Source of the DNA: Tolypothrix bouteillei VB521301
Lineage (GTDB): Bacteria; Cyanobacteriota; Cyanobacteriia; Cyanobacteriales; Nostocaceae
Assembly: GCF_000760695.4 (NCBI RefSeq)
Contig: NZ_JHEG04000001.1
Span: forward strand, 4,856,895-4,920,894
Direction: 5' to 3'
Length of the DNA stretch: 64,000 nt
Within the stretch, counting starts at the first letter, position 1, and each line of letters starts with the position of its first letter. Below are positions 19,575 through 28,851 of the stretch, piece after piece. Below the pieces are notes generated by a model. The model was not told the DNA's origin. It did no database searches and saw nothing but the letters and a program-made list of their open reading frames with translations. The translations under genes and the position numbers were made by a program.

Positions 19575-19760
19575 GGGAGCGCGGGAGCCTCGTTAATTTA
19601 TTACGAGGAGGAAGCGCCCTAACTCCTTACGGAGACGCTTCGCGTTGCGAAGCTATGCCCGCAGGGCTATACGGGTTCAGCAGTCGTCAGGGCGCGGGAA
19701 ACCCGCGAAGCTCGCCGGAAGAGTACTCTTCCCGGCAGACTTCGCGCCTGCAACGCTGCT
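19575..19760. repeat. GC-rich dispersed repeat region
   Basis: A GC-rich block within the 19444-19779 spacer, in contrast to its AT-rich surroundings. It holds palindromic words such as GCGAAGCTATGCCCGCAGG, GGGCGCGGGAAACCCGCG and GGAAGAGTACTCTTCC. Parts match the block at 8550-8700. No gene is supported here. Confidence 0.65.
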
Positions 19761-19779
19761 ATCACGACCAAATGCAGTT

Positions 19780-19968
19780 TTAACTGCCGTCAGAGAGAGT
19801 TTGCGCCCACTCCTCTATAACCTCGCTAGCGCTAGTATTTCTTGTTTTTGCGAGGGCCTGAATTTTCATCCATGCACTAGGAGTCAAAAGAATCGTTCTC
19901 TTAGTCTTGAGCTCATCATGTAGGACAGGTATATTTCTTAACCTTTTTTTGCCTTTTTCTGTTGTCAT
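19780..19968 (-). CDS. Small ribbon-helix-helix-like protein
   Basis: 62 residues from ATG 19968. Basic N-terminus MTTEKGKKRLRNIPVLHDEL, then KRTILLTPSAWMKIQALAKT and NTSASEVIEEWAQTL. A strand of TI-L-T followed by two helices is the pattern of RHH/CopG-like DNA-binding proteins. The start lies 59 bp from the divergent tnpB start. A regulatory role for the transposon gene is suggested by position only. A longer frame upstream is less likely, since its first 29 codons cross the spacer. Confidence 0.6.
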   Translation of the reverse strand: MTTEKGKKRLRNIPVLHDELKTKRTILLTPSAWMKIQALAKTRNTSASEVIEEWAQTLSDGS

Positions 19969-20026
19969 AGTTAGAACCGACGTGTATACTAAATACAAGC
20001 TAAAAAGTATCGGGAGCTGATAACAA

Positions 20027-21589
20027 GTGCAAGTTAGGTGGAACTTTAAGTTCAAACCAAATCAGTCTCAAAAAATACAAATGTCTCAATGGTTAGTTAC
20101 ATTGAGGAAGCACCGTAACTTTGCACTTCGGCAACGCGAAATTGGCTATAGTACCAACAATCAAAATGCTGAGACTCCTGTTATTTATGCTATTGGTAGT
20201 TGGTGCGATATTGAAACGAGAGTTGAATATGGTTCGTGCTGTCCATTAACTTGCCCGGTTCTCAAACACGGCGTTATACCAGAAAATTTAGACCTAGCCT
20301 TGAAGACAGCCAATGGTGTTGTTAAGTGGGACAACGCTTCTGGTATTCAAATGAAAGTGACTACGCGGCTACGTCATGAGCGTGAAAGCTTCGCAAATAT
20401 TAACTCTGACGTTTTGCAACGGAATATTGCTAAACTTGACAGTGCTTTCAATAATTTTTGGAAGAATGGGCGCAGTTTCCCTCGCTACCTTCGCGTTTTA
20501 GATTGCTTTGAATATAAGCCAGAGCAAGTTAAATTAATCTCCGTTAAGAAAAGTTATGGTATTGTCTACTTACCTTGTGTTGGTCATGTAAAATTTCACA
20601 ACAGCAGAGATTTTTCAGTTATCAAGAAAATTAGAACTTGCACTGTCAAACGCTCTGGAGGTTATTGGTTTATCTCAATGTTGGTTGATATACCGGGTGA
20701 ATTACCAAAAGTTAAATCACTCGATGAAGTCAAGTCAGTGGTTGGGGTGGATGTGGGTGTAAACGTGCTTGTTGCACTCTCTAATGGCAGTTTTGTTGAG
20801 AATATACGACCCGCAACAAACGATAGAACTAAGAGACGGTTAACTATCAGACAACGTGCCATTAATCGCAAAAAAAATGGTTCTAATAACAAAAAGAAGA
20901 TAGCTGAAAAACTTGCCAGGACGACTCACAAGATAGCCTTAAAGCGAGATGGTTATAACTGGCAAGCCGCAAGTCAGGTTGTCAAAACTGCCGATGCCAT
21001 TGGTCGCGAAAACCTCAACATTAAGGGAATGGTCAAACGTGCTAAACCCAAACACGATGGTAAAGGTGGTTATAAGAAGAACGGACGCTCTCGGAAATCA
21101 GGTCTTAACAAAGCCATCCTTGATTGTGCCTGGGGAGATTTGTTTAACAAGATTGCGTGGTTAGCTGCTAAGTCTGGTAAGCCAGTTGTTGCTGTTAACC
21201 CAAAGAATAGTAGCAGAGAATGTCCAAAATGCGGTCACATTGATAAAGCAAACAGAGAAGGGCAGAAGTTTATTTGTACTAATTGTCAGTACACCGAGCA
21301 CGCAGACACCAAAGCGTCTCGGACAATTGCTCAACGAGTGGGATTGGTCTTTCCCAAAAACGTCAAAACGACCCTACCTGCGGACTGCGGGAAAGTTATG
21401 CCTGTGAAGATGAGCCAGTGCTCGGCTAGGGTTTCCCAACTTGAAGCAACTGGCGTATCGCTGCCAATGGGCGGGGAGTCTAGGAACCATGCCTGCGGGG
21501 TGATAGGTACTCAGTTAACTCTATTTGATTTAGCTGGGTATACTAAACCCGACAACCGGAAATCTAAGAGATACGGCAGAAACTCTTAG
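20027..21589 (+). CDS. tnpB: TnpB, RNA-guided transposon nuclease (IS200/IS605-like)
   Basis: 520 residues from a GTG start. The RuvC-like triad is visible: Asp in [14 protein letters not shown] (about 240), Glu in [11 protein letters not shown] (about 326) and Asp in [11 protein letters not shown] (about 426). The zinc ribbon is ECPKCGH followed by CTNCQY. About 80 residues follow the last catalytic Asp and run up to the transposon end, as in TnpB genes whose 3' part overlaps the guide RNA. There is no tnpA transposase next to it, so it is a TnpB-only element, movable only in trans if at all. The open frame suggests that the nuclease may work. Confidence 0.88.
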   Translation: MQVRWNFKFKPNQSQKIQMSQWLVTLRKHRNFALRQREIGYSTNNQNAETPVIYAIGSWCDIETRVEYGSCCPLTCPVLKHGVIPENLDLALKTANGVVKWDNASGIQMKVTTRLRHERESFANINSDVLQRNIAKLDSAFNNFWKNGRSFPRYLRVLDCFEYKPEQVKLISVKKSYGIVYLPCVGHVKFHNSRDFSVIKKIRTCTVKRSGGYWFISMLVDIPGELPKVKSLDEVKSVVGVDVGVNVLVALSNGSFVENIRPATNDRTKRRLTIRQRAINRKKNGSNNKKKIAEKLARTTHKIALKRDGYNWQAASQVVKTADAIGRENLNIKGMVKRAKPKHDGKGGYKKNGRSRKSGLNKAILDCAWGDLFNKIAWLAAKSGKPVVAVNPKNSSRECPKCGHIDKANREGQKFICTNCQYTEHADTKASRTIAQRVGLVFPKNVKTTLPADCGKVMPVKMSQCSARVSQLEATGVSLPMGGESRNHACGVIGTQLTLFDLAGYTKPDNRKSKRYGRNS

Positions 21590-21623
21590 AGAATCCGCGT
21601 CACTTTAGTGCGCGGAGTGTCAA
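21590..21623 (+). mobile_element. Right end of the TnpB element / probable 3' end of omega RNA
   Basis: Just after the tnpB stop, TCCGCG (21594-21599) pairs with CGCGGA (21611-21616) through a CAC/GTG extension and a TTTA loop, then GTGTCAA follows. A terminal hairpin followed by TCAA is typical of IS605-group right ends. The cut site would be after TCAA near 21623. The guide RNA scaffold is expected to cover this hairpin and the end of tnpB. The left end was not located. Confidence 0.6.
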
Positions 21624-21739
21624 TTGTTGCTTCCTTGTAATAGAGCGAATACTCGACCTCAGTCACATCTAGGTAGCTTCTCAAGAATCTGCTACAGTAT
21701 TAAAATTGAAGTAGCTTATGTAAAAAAAGGTTGAAATCT

Positions 21740-21859
21740 ATGACACCCTCTTTATCAAATTTTCTTTGGAGTCTATTCTGGGGTACTGCTATTGTCGTTA
21801 TCCCCGTAATAGTAGGATTAGTTTTTGTTAGCCAAAAAGATAAAATCGAGCGTTCATAA
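21740..21859 (+). CDS. psbX: Photosystem II protein PsbX
   Basis: 39 residues, [20 protein letters not shown] at the start and SQKDKIERS at the end, with one membrane helix between. This is the usual size and sequence of cyanobacterial PsbX, a small subunit of photosystem II next to cytochrome b559. Too short for most gene finders' default limits. It stands alone between the transposon end and ycf66. Confidence 0.92.
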   Translation: MTPSLSNFLWSLFWGTAIVVIPVIVGLVFVSQKDKIERS

Positions 21860-22092
21860 AAGATTTCAACAAGCGTGAAACACTCGCTCGTTCAAGTGAG
21901 AAAATGGTTTCGGAGGCGCAGGTAACTGCGTCTCTTCTTTCAAGATGCCCCAATTACAGCAAAACTGACAGTGGAAAATTTTTTGGAATCAGTTAATTTC
22001 GCTTGGACATAGCAATAATATAGAGTAACCAGTTACAGTAGAGTTTTAAGTTTTAAGTCGTTAACATAGATTTGTTATTAGGTACAACAGCA

Positions 22093-23019
22093 ATGCTAAT
22101 GTTCGGGCTGAACTCAGCCAGTGTTCTGGCTCAGGTAAATTTTGGGGCGAACTCAGCCAGTGTTCTGGGAATCTTCCTGGCTGTGGCTGGAGCGGCGCTC
22201 TATTTTCTTCGCTCAGTACGCCCAGAGCTTTCCCGCGACCAAGATATATTTTTTGCGGCTGTAGGTTTGCTGTGCGGTTTTATTCTTATATTCCAAGGAT
22301 GGCGTCTCGACCCAATTCTACAATTTGGTCAGTTGCTTTTGGCGGGCTCGACGATTTTCTTTGCCGTTGAAAGTATTCGCTTGCGGGGGATCGCCACACA
22401 ACAAGCCAAACGCAACACTCCAATTGTGGATGATGAACGAGAGGTGAGCGATCGCCCTTCATATACTAGAAGACCAAAATACAAGGCAGAAATGGAAGCC
22501 GATCTCGATCCCCTGCCTTACTATGAAGAGGACGAAGCGCCACCAAGAAGAATTCCAGGTAGCAGGGATTCTCGCTCATCTCGGGATGATTACTACGATG
22601 ATGAAGCTCCACGCCGGATAGAACGTCGCAGTAGTAGCGAAAGATCGAATACGGACAAACCTCGCCGTCGGAGTAACTCTCGTCCAATACGTACACCGGA
22701 AAGGTTTGATGATAACGATTGGGAGACTTCATCTAAACCAGCAGTAGATGATTGGGATAACTCTTCGAGTGAAGAAAAAAGACCTTCCCGGCGCAGTACC
22801 AACGGACCCGTTCGACCAACAGCGACAGAAGACGATGTTCCACCCAGACCCAGAAGGCGTCGTCCCCCCAGTGATTCAACTTACCGAGTTGAACGCCAAG
22901 ACGATGACGCGATCGCCACGGATTACGTAGATTACAAACCTCTCGATCGTCCGCTCGACCGTCCAAATCGCTCAAGCGACGAACAAGATAATTCAGTAAA
23001 TTTTGATGATGATGTTTAA
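22093..23019 (+). CDS. ycf66: Ycf66 family protein
   Basis: The conserved part, SVLGIFLAVAGAALYFLRSV and RPELSRDQDIFFAAVGLLCG plus FQGWRLDPILQFGQLLL, is the Ycf66 membrane domain of cyanobacteria and some plastids. After it comes a long charged, low-complexity tail rich in Arg, Asp, Ser and Pro (residues about 115-305). Start uncertain: ATG 22093 was chosen, with ATG 22099 and TTG 22072 as options. The first 25 codons hold a 13-codon duplication (FGLNSASVLAQVN / FGANSASVLG). Function of the family is unknown. Confidence 0.85.
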   Translation: MLMFGLNSASVLAQVNFGANSASVLGIFLAVAGAALYFLRSVRPELSRDQDIFFAAVGLLCGFILIFQGWRLDPILQFGQLLLAGSTIFFAVESIRLRGIATQQAKRNTPIVDDEREVSDRPSYTRRPKYKAEMEADLDPLPYYEEDEAPPRRIPGSRDSRSSRDDYYDDEAPRRIERRSSSERSNTDKPRRRSNSRPIRTPERFDDNDWETSSKPAVDDWDNSSSEEKRPSRRSTNGPVRPTATEDDVPPRPRRRRPPSDSTYRVERQDDDAIATDYVDYKPLDRPLDRPNRSSDEQDNSVNFDDDV

Positions 23020-23067
23020 ATAGATCTGGGGAAAAGTTGCAAACACAAGCAACAGAAAAAAGTTAAG

Positions 23068-23631
23068 GTGAAAAAAATTACACCTAGATTTCGGCTCCAA
23101 AGACAACTTCGTTGGAGTCTTTGTTTAACATTAGCAGGTATGCTTGTATCCTGCAGTTACAACGATCTTCCTACAGGACCAACTTCTCTCAACAGTCGCT
23201 CTACCGAACAGCAACCAGCGTTGAGTGGAAATGGTCGTCTTTTGGCTTTGGTATCCAATCGCAATGGCAGTCATCAAGTGCTGTTGTATGATTTGCAACA
23301 ACAGCAGTTTGTGAGTACACCGGGCTTAAATCGACCTGAAACTATTGTAGAAAGCCCCAGTCTCAGTTACACGGGGCGTTATATAACTTACATGACCAGT
23401 GACCAAGGAAGACCGGTTGTAGCGCTCTACGATCGCGTAACGCAACAGTCGCAAATCCTCACACCTATCTATCGCGGTTGGGTGAGAAATCCCAGTATCA
23501 GCCCCGATGGGCGCTATGTTGTCTTTGAATCTGCTAGTCGCGGTCAATGGGATATTGAAGTCCTAGACCGAGGTCCAGATATTGAGTTAGATATTGACAA
23601 TGGAGCGACTGTAACGGGGATTGGGGAGTAG
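23068..23631 (+). CDS. TolB-like beta-propeller lipoprotein, first of a pair
   Basis: 187 residues from a GTG start. The N-terminus has a basic stretch, then a hydrophobic segment ending GMLVSC (likely lipobox). The rest is PD40/TolB-type repeat: LVSNRNGSHQVLLYDL, then YMTSDQGRPVVALYDR, then SISPDGRYVVFESASRGQWD. Only about three blades are visible, so it would need to pair or form an open structure. It shares layout and motifs with the gene at 23692, so the two are probably duplicates. Role unknown; perhaps envelope-bound. Confidence 0.75.
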   Translation: MKKITPRFRLQRQLRWSLCLTLAGMLVSCSYNDLPTGPTSLNSRSTEQQPALSGNGRLLALVSNRNGSHQVLLYDLQQQQFVSTPGLNRPETIVESPSLSYTGRYITYMTSDQGRPVVALYDRVTQQSQILTPIYRGWVRNPSISPDGRYVVFESASRGQWDIEVLDRGPDIELDIDNGATVTGIGE

Positions 23632-23691
23632 GGGAATAAGGGGAGACAAGGGAGAATGACCTTTTGACAGATGACAAATAACAAATGACAA

Positions 23692-24210
23692 ATGACCAAA
23701 CCCTTTATTATATTTGCTGTTGTAAGTTTGTTGGGTGGTTGTGTTGGCTACCCTCGTTTGTTGAATTATCCTGTCGATCCCGGAGGGCGCAGTCTTAACA
23801 GCTTGGGATCGGAGTTAAATCCCCAAGTTTCCAAACGGTATGTTGTTTTTACAACGGATCGTAGGGGTAGCCAAGATGTGTATATGTTTGACAGACTAAC
23901 GAATAATTTGGTTGATTTGCCTGGTTTAAATTCTTTTGATACGATCGCATCCCATCCCTCTGTAGCTGAAAATGGTCGCTATATTGTTTTGTGTGCTAAC
24001 CGTCAGGGACGGTCGGGAATTTTTCTCTACGATCGAGAAACGCGTCAATTACGCAATTTAACTGCTAACTTGCAAGCAGAAGTTCGCAATCCAACTATTA
24101 GTGCTGATGGAAGTCGGATTGCCTTTGAGTCTAGCGTCAATGGTCAATGGGATATTTTAGTTTATAACCGTTCCGGACAACCTTTAAATATACCTCAAGA
24201 ACCTCGATAA
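23692..24210 (+). CDS. TolB-like beta-propeller lipoprotein, second of a pair
   Basis: 172 residues. MTKPFIIFAVVSLLGGCVG is a lipoprotein signal with lipobox LLGGC. Repeats VVFTTDRRGSQDVYMFDR, LCANRQGRSGIFLYDRE and TISADGSRIAFESSVNGQWD match PD40 blades and parallel those of the preceding protein (the FESxxxGQWDI motif occurs in both). It follows its neighbour by 60 bp on the same strand and may be in the same transcript. Function unknown. Confidence 0.78.
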   Translation: MTKPFIIFAVVSLLGGCVGYPRLLNYPVDPGGRSLNSLGSELNPQVSKRYVVFTTDRRGSQDVYMFDRLTNNLVDLPGLNSFDTIASHPSVAENGRYIVLCANRQGRSGIFLYDRETRQLRNLTANLQAEVRNPTISADGSRIAFESSVNGQWDILVYNRSGQPLNIPQEPR

Positions 24211-24298
24211 ATTGGGAATGGGGGATTGGGGACAAGGGAGAGGGGGTAGATAAGGGAGAGGGGGTAGACAAGAAGATTCTACCTTATCTCCCTTGTCC

Positions 24299-25303
24299 CT
24301 AGTCTGCACTCTCCACTTTCTGTACTGCTTCAATGAGAGACCTCACTTGCTCGGTACCTTCTGAAGGTTCAAATGTTAGTGGGAATTTTCTTCGCACGAG
24401 CATTCGCAAACCGAGAGGAGCAATACTTAACAATCCTTTTAAATCTTTTAGGTAATTGCCAACAACTTGTAAACCAAACTGACGTTCATCGAGCCAACCG
24501 CCTTCTTTGACTAATTCCACTAATACTTTACGGTGACGAATGGAACGACTGTCAGTTGCTTGTTTGCGATCGAGAACTTCTTGTTTGATTTTAGTAATTT
24601 GATCTAATGGTGCAACACCCATTGGACAAACAGAATTGCAGTAAAGACAGCGAGTGCAACCCCAAACTCCTTTAGTTCCTTCGTTATATTCTTCTAATCG
24701 AGTTTCGGTTTTGCTATCGCGAGAGTCTGCTACCATGCGGTATGCTTTGGCAAGAGCATGGGGACCAACAAAATCTGAATTCACTTCACGAGCGTTACAT
24801 TCCGAGTAACACGCTCCACACATGATGCAATTTCCCGTTTCATCAAGACGCGATCGCTCTAGTGGTGTTTGTAAGAACTCTCGTTCTGGTACGCTTCGTC
24901 CTGCTGTACTCACATAAGGAGTTACTGCTTCTAAGTTATCCCAAAAACTGGTCATATCAACCACTAAATCTTTGATAACAGGCATATTACCTAGTGGTGC
25001 TATTGTGATTTCTGGGATAACATTTGTAGGGCTTGCTGGTGTTTGAGCGCTTTGCGTGTGAGAAATTTCGCTGCCTACATTTTCCTTACAAGCCAAAGCC
25101 GAGCGCCCATTTATTCTTACAGCACAACTTCCACAAATTGTATTGCGGCAATTTTTGCGAAATGCTAAAGTTCCATCTTGCTCCCACTTAATACGATTCA
25201 GACAATCGAGGATGGTGTTTCCCGGTTCTACATCCAAAACGTAAGTTTTTACCACAGGTGAGGAATTTTGTTGCTGTCGTATGACCTTAAAAAGAACTTC
25301 CAT
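24299..25303 (-). CDS. sdhB: Succinate dehydrogenase/fumarate reductase iron-sulfur subunit
   Basis: About 334 residues from ATG 25303 (a GTG two codons earlier is in frame). The plant-type [2Fe-2S] ligands are in RKNCRNTICGSCAVRINGRS and ALAC. C-terminal clusters are CIMCGACYSEC and CTRCLYCNSVCPMG. This is the SdhB layout: an electron-transfer subunit at the membrane, carrying electrons from succinate toward quinone. No sdhA neighbour is in the window. A run of purine-rich repeats follows its stop. Confidence 0.9.
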   Translation of the reverse strand: MEVLFKVIRQQQNSSPVVKTYVLDVEPGNTILDCLNRIKWEQDGTLAFRKNCRNTICGSCAVRINGRSALACKENVGSEISHTQSAQTPASPTNVIPEITIAPLGNMPVIKDLVVDMTSFWDNLEAVTPYVSTAGRSVPEREFLQTPLERSRLDETGNCIMCGACYSECNAREVNSDFVGPHALAKAYRMVADSRDSKTETRLEEYNEGTKGVWGCTRCLYCNSVCPMGVAPLDQITKIKQEVLDRKQATDSRSIRHRKVLVELVKEGGWLDERQFGLQVVGNYLKDLKGLLSIAPLGLRMLVRRKFPLTFEPSEGTEQVRSLIEAVQKVESAD

Positions 25304-25319
25304 TACCACTATTAATAAA

Positions 25320-26211
25320 GAACTTCTACCTAGCTTATGAAATTCTTCTCACTCAATGGCTCTACTTCCACAAGCGAGTTCCACCTTGGTGTCCATCATT
25401 CATAGCTAGCTGTTAATAGACTGACGATTGTAGAGACAAGAAATTTCCGATCTCTACAATAATAAGGATAACCGCGAAAATTTGAATTGTAACTTACCCA
25501 AATAGGCTAGCACCTATTGGGTCATAGGGAGGGGGTAAGGGGACAATAGGGATGTTGAGGATAATGACTTATGCTATCCCCTAACTAAAAATATCTGTTG
25601 CAAAATACCTCTATCGGTTATAACTGTATCTTCATGTAAACACAAGTGAGAGGCGTTAACCTAAAAAAACGTACTTTGCAATGGCACACAAGCACTTTTT
25701 TGGTTATATAGAATTGTTAAACGGCATTATATGAACATTGTGACCTCTTAATCAAGAAAGTCTTGGTTTTCACTCACTGCACAAAAGTGTATGTCTAAAT
25801 TCAATGAATTTTTATAAAACTCGTACAGGAATACTCATCCCAAGGGTAGGGATTAAGATAAAAGTTTGTACGGCAAGTTTAATTCAAAATTAAACAACTA
25901 TTTTGCTATTATTAAACCATGCTAGTATTTAATATGAAATTACAAAGCAACAAAACCAGTATCAATCGCCATAGATGTGCGGCTGTTACTGCTTTGTTTC
26001 TTAGTAATATTGTAGAGAGCAGAAATTTCTTGTCTCTACAGGCAGGATAAAAGGGTGTACATCTGCACAACCTCCCAAAAGCTACTTATGCTGTCAAAAG
26101 CTTGAGAGTACGAATGGGGAAAACCTTTCGTCTCAAAGCCAAAAAAGCAAAGCTAGAAAAGTGGAAAGACCACTTTTTATTGGGTTCATGACTTATTAGG
26201 GGTCAAAGTCA
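25320..26211. other. Long spacer with two inverted copies of a small palindrome
   Basis: No convincing gene in about 890 bp. One palindrome is ATTGTAGAGA (25427-25436) with TCTCTACAAT (25451-25460); a second, TGTAGAGA (26011-26018) with TCTCTACA (26033-26040), is the same element in the opposite orientation. A 25-codon frame near 26111 and other short frames were not accepted. Confidence 0.5.
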
Positions 26212-26427
26212 GTGGCAATAAAGTTGGAAGAAATTCCCCACCACGTTTTGCCTCCCCAATTTGTAAAGGTGGTCGAAAGTGACGCCGCTACAGCAGTGCC
26301 AAAAGAAAGATTGATTTCATTTCTGATGGCAAATGATGGCTACAAGTGCCGTAAAACTACCAAAATAAATGCCTGTGACAACTGCTACATGATAAGTGTT
26401 GCGGATAACCATAATAAAGGTTCTTAG
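26212..26427 (+). CDS. Possible small protein, doubtful
   Basis: 71 codons from GTG, starting MAIKLEEIPHHVLPPQFVKV. The first half looks like a structured peptide, and the second half has three Cys residues (YKCRK, INACDNC). No family recognised and no clear ribosome site is seen. It could be a relic or a chance frame upstream of the cyAbrB gene. Confidence 0.25.
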   Translation: MAIKLEEIPHHVLPPQFVKVVESDAATAVPKERLISFLMANDGYKCRKTTKINACDNCYMISVADNHNKGS

Positions 26428-26536
26428 GCTACCCGTGTAAAGGTTTTGAGTAGCGCTGTGCAGATGTAAAAAAGCCAAATACTGGCAAAAAGACAAATTT
26501 TATCAATTCGGCGAGAGTGAGGATCTTTGAAGCATA

Positions 26537-27007
26537 ATGACTGAAACTGCAACCGCACCATTAACCGGTAAAGCACTGCTTGCAAAGGTTAAAGAACTAT
26601 CCAATTTACCACGGCGAGAAAGAGCCAAGCAGTGCGGTTACTACACAGTTACCAAAAATAACCAAGTCCGTGTCAATCTTACTGATTTTTATGATGCTTT
26701 GCTGTCAGCTAGGGGTATTCCCTTAAGCCCAGAAGCACCAAAAGATGGTCGCGGACGCGAACCGACATACAGAGTCAGCGTACACCAAAACGGTCAGATT
26801 GTTATTGGTGCAACTTACACCAAAGCAATGGGCTTAAAGTCAGGTGATGAATTTGAAATTAAGTTAGGATACAAGCATATTCACTTAATTCAAATTGACG
26901 CTGATAAGAAGTTGCTCTCATCAGATGATTCAGATTTAGATGAAGAGGACATCGAAGACGAAGAGGATTTTGATGAGGATGAAGATGAGGACGAAGAGGA
27001 AGATTAA
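26537..27007 (+). CDS. AbrB-like transcriptional regulator (cyAbrB family)
   Basis: 156 residues. MTETATAPLTGKALLAKVKE, KQCGYYTVTKNNQVRVNL and the C-terminal swapped-hairpin region RVSVHQNGQIVIGATYTKAM are typical of cyanobacterial AbrB proteins (CalA/cyAbrB1-like), which bind DNA and affect nitrogen, carbon and stress genes. An unusual very acidic tail of about 30 residues, almost all Asp and Glu, follows. The paralogue assignment is likely but not certain. Confidence 0.87.
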   Translation: MTETATAPLTGKALLAKVKELSNLPRRERAKQCGYYTVTKNNQVRVNLTDFYDALLSARGIPLSPEAPKDGRGREPTYRVSVHQNGQIVIGATYTKAMGLKSGDEFEIKLGYKHIHLIQIDADKKLLSSDDSDLDEEDIEDEEDFDEDEDEDEEED

Positions 27008-27311
27008 ATTTTTTTATAGTAAAGGCAAGTTTAGAGCAAAAGCTTGATGGCTTGTCTCAATATAGAAAAAATTGAAATTCTCCGAAAAAGTTAAAAAACT
27101 TCGTACAAAATAAAACGATGGGACTGTTGCAGTTTTAAGAAATTTTGATAAAAGCTTGGTTAAGAATAGACAAAAGCTCAAGAAGGGTAAAGTTGAAACG
27201 GGAAAAGTAAAGATAAAGTATGATACAAAAGTATGAAATACTTTATGTTTCACCTGACAATTCACACCCTAGCATTGAAAAATTTGTGTTCTGCTGAGCG
27301 AGAGATCTGAT
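27008..27311. other. Intergenic region, nothing recognised
   Basis: AT-rich spacer of 304 bp; a reverse frame through it is low-complexity Phe/Leu and is not accepted as a gene. Confidence 0.4.
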
Positions 27312-28193
27312 ATGCAACAAGTCTGTCGTATTTTTTTGCGCGATCTCATAGCATTATTAGAGCCATCAGCCAACTTATTGCTGCCATCATTACAAGATGC
27401 ACCAGCGTTAGTTGTAATGATGGCTTTTTTTCTGGCGTGGATTATCTGTTGGTTACCATTAGCGGTAATCTCAGCGATCGCTATTAAATGGAAACCCTTT
27501 CAACCTCTACAGCCACAACAAAAGTTACCCCTACTGATTCCTCTCTACCTCCTAGCTCCCTTCATGCTTTGGGGTACGAGTTTGTTGACAAAAACCTCTT
27601 TTTCTGAATATGGTTTGTCTGGAAGTCTTTCTACTTTTTATTCTTTAGCTTTGGGTTTCGCCGTGGGAGCACTGGGTATAACAGTGGTATTTTCTTGTCA
27701 AATACGGTTGGGATGGTTGGCTTTTCAACAAACAAACCTCAAGCAAGTGCGCCCCATTTTACTACCTATATTGTTAGTTGCCTTATTAGTAGGAGGTGTG
27801 GAGGAGTTAATTTTTCGCGGTTTTCTCGTGACTGAATTGGGTAAGGATAGCTCTATTTGGATAGCAGCGCTCGCCGGAAGCTTAATTTTTGCCTTGCTAC
27901 ATCTTGTTTGGGAGCAGCAAGACACCATACCGCAATTACCCGGACTTTGGTTAATGGGAATGGTATTGGTATTAGCACGGCTTGCAGATAGGGGTAGCAT
28001 AGGCTTGGCTTGGGGTCTGCATGCGGGATGGGTTTGGGCGATCGCATGTTTGGATACAGCCCAACTTATCAATCCCACGGGTTCTGTATCTAAGTGGGTG
28101 ACGGGTAAAAATCAAAAACCTTTAGCTGGAGTGGCGGGTGTTCTTTGTTTGCTCCTGACAGGAGGGATTCTCTGGTTGATGTTGAGATATTGA
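27312..28193 (+). CDS. CPBP family intramembrane glutamic endopeptidase
   Basis: 293 residues with about seven hydrophobic segments. The key motif is VGGVEELIFRGFLVTELG (the EExxxR motif of CPBP/Rce1-like proteases), with a second conserved part around SLIFALLHLVWEQ and a third near GLAWGLHAGW. Members cleave membrane-linked substrates, for example prenylated or bacteriocin-like peptides; the substrate here is unknown. It stands as a single gene. Confidence 0.88.
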   Translation: MQQVCRIFLRDLIALLEPSANLLLPSLQDAPALVVMMAFFLAWIICWLPLAVISAIAIKWKPFQPLQPQQKLPLLIPLYLLAPFMLWGTSLLTKTSFSEYGLSGSLSTFYSLALGFAVGALGITVVFSCQIRLGWLAFQQTNLKQVRPILLPILLVALLVGGVEELIFRGFLVTELGKDSSIWIAALAGSLIFALLHLVWEQQDTIPQLPGLWLMGMVLVLARLADRGSIGLAWGLHAGWVWAIACLDTAQLINPTGSVSKWVTGKNQKPLAGVAGVLCLLLTGGILWLMLRY

Positions 28194-28851
28194 AACAAAG
28201 ACAAAGCTGCGAACAGACTACTCCCTTGTTTGAGGAGGATTACGGAATGGAGGTATTTGGTTCTGTAGTTCTTAACAGACAAATAAAACCGAGGTTAACT
28301 GGCAAACGGGTAAAAGCCTGAAAGACAGTGCAACTTCATATTACTTTTAATTTATTAACTTTAAACTTCTTATACTCATCTTGACCGTGCTGCTTAAAAA
28401 AAGCGTGCGGTCTTATAAATTATTTTTTCTAAATCATTGAAGAGACTTGTATTGTATAAAGATTTTATAAAAGCAGTACTAAACTATACGAGATACTACC
28501 AAGCTAGTGCTACCATTTCTCGTGTATCTGCTCGATGCGGACAAAAAACTAAACTATTAAAAATCCTCAAAATTACGCTCTATTTATACATAATTTCCTT
28601 ATAGCATCGCAAAACTTTACGGATAAAAACTAAACTTCACGTAGTTTAAAAATAGACCGTTGTGTAGATTAACAACTATGTACTGAGTAGTATTGTAGAA
28701 GGGGAATACCGTGCTAGCACCGTTACCTACTGCAGTTTCTAAAGTGCATAAATGAATTAAACTAACACCAATTCACAGTAAGGGTGATGCCGTAATGAAT
28801 CTAGCGGATTGTTAATTTTTTGTAGTCCACACAGAATTGACTCAATAAATA
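28194..28851. other. Intergenic region, nothing recognised
   Basis: About 660 bp of AT-rich sequence without a supported gene. It probably includes the promoter of the following glycosyltransferase. Confidence 0.4.

Noticed and set aside
26111..26188. Basic 25-codon peptide MGKTFRLKAKKAKLEK...
   Set aside because: Too short to separate from chance; no homologue known.
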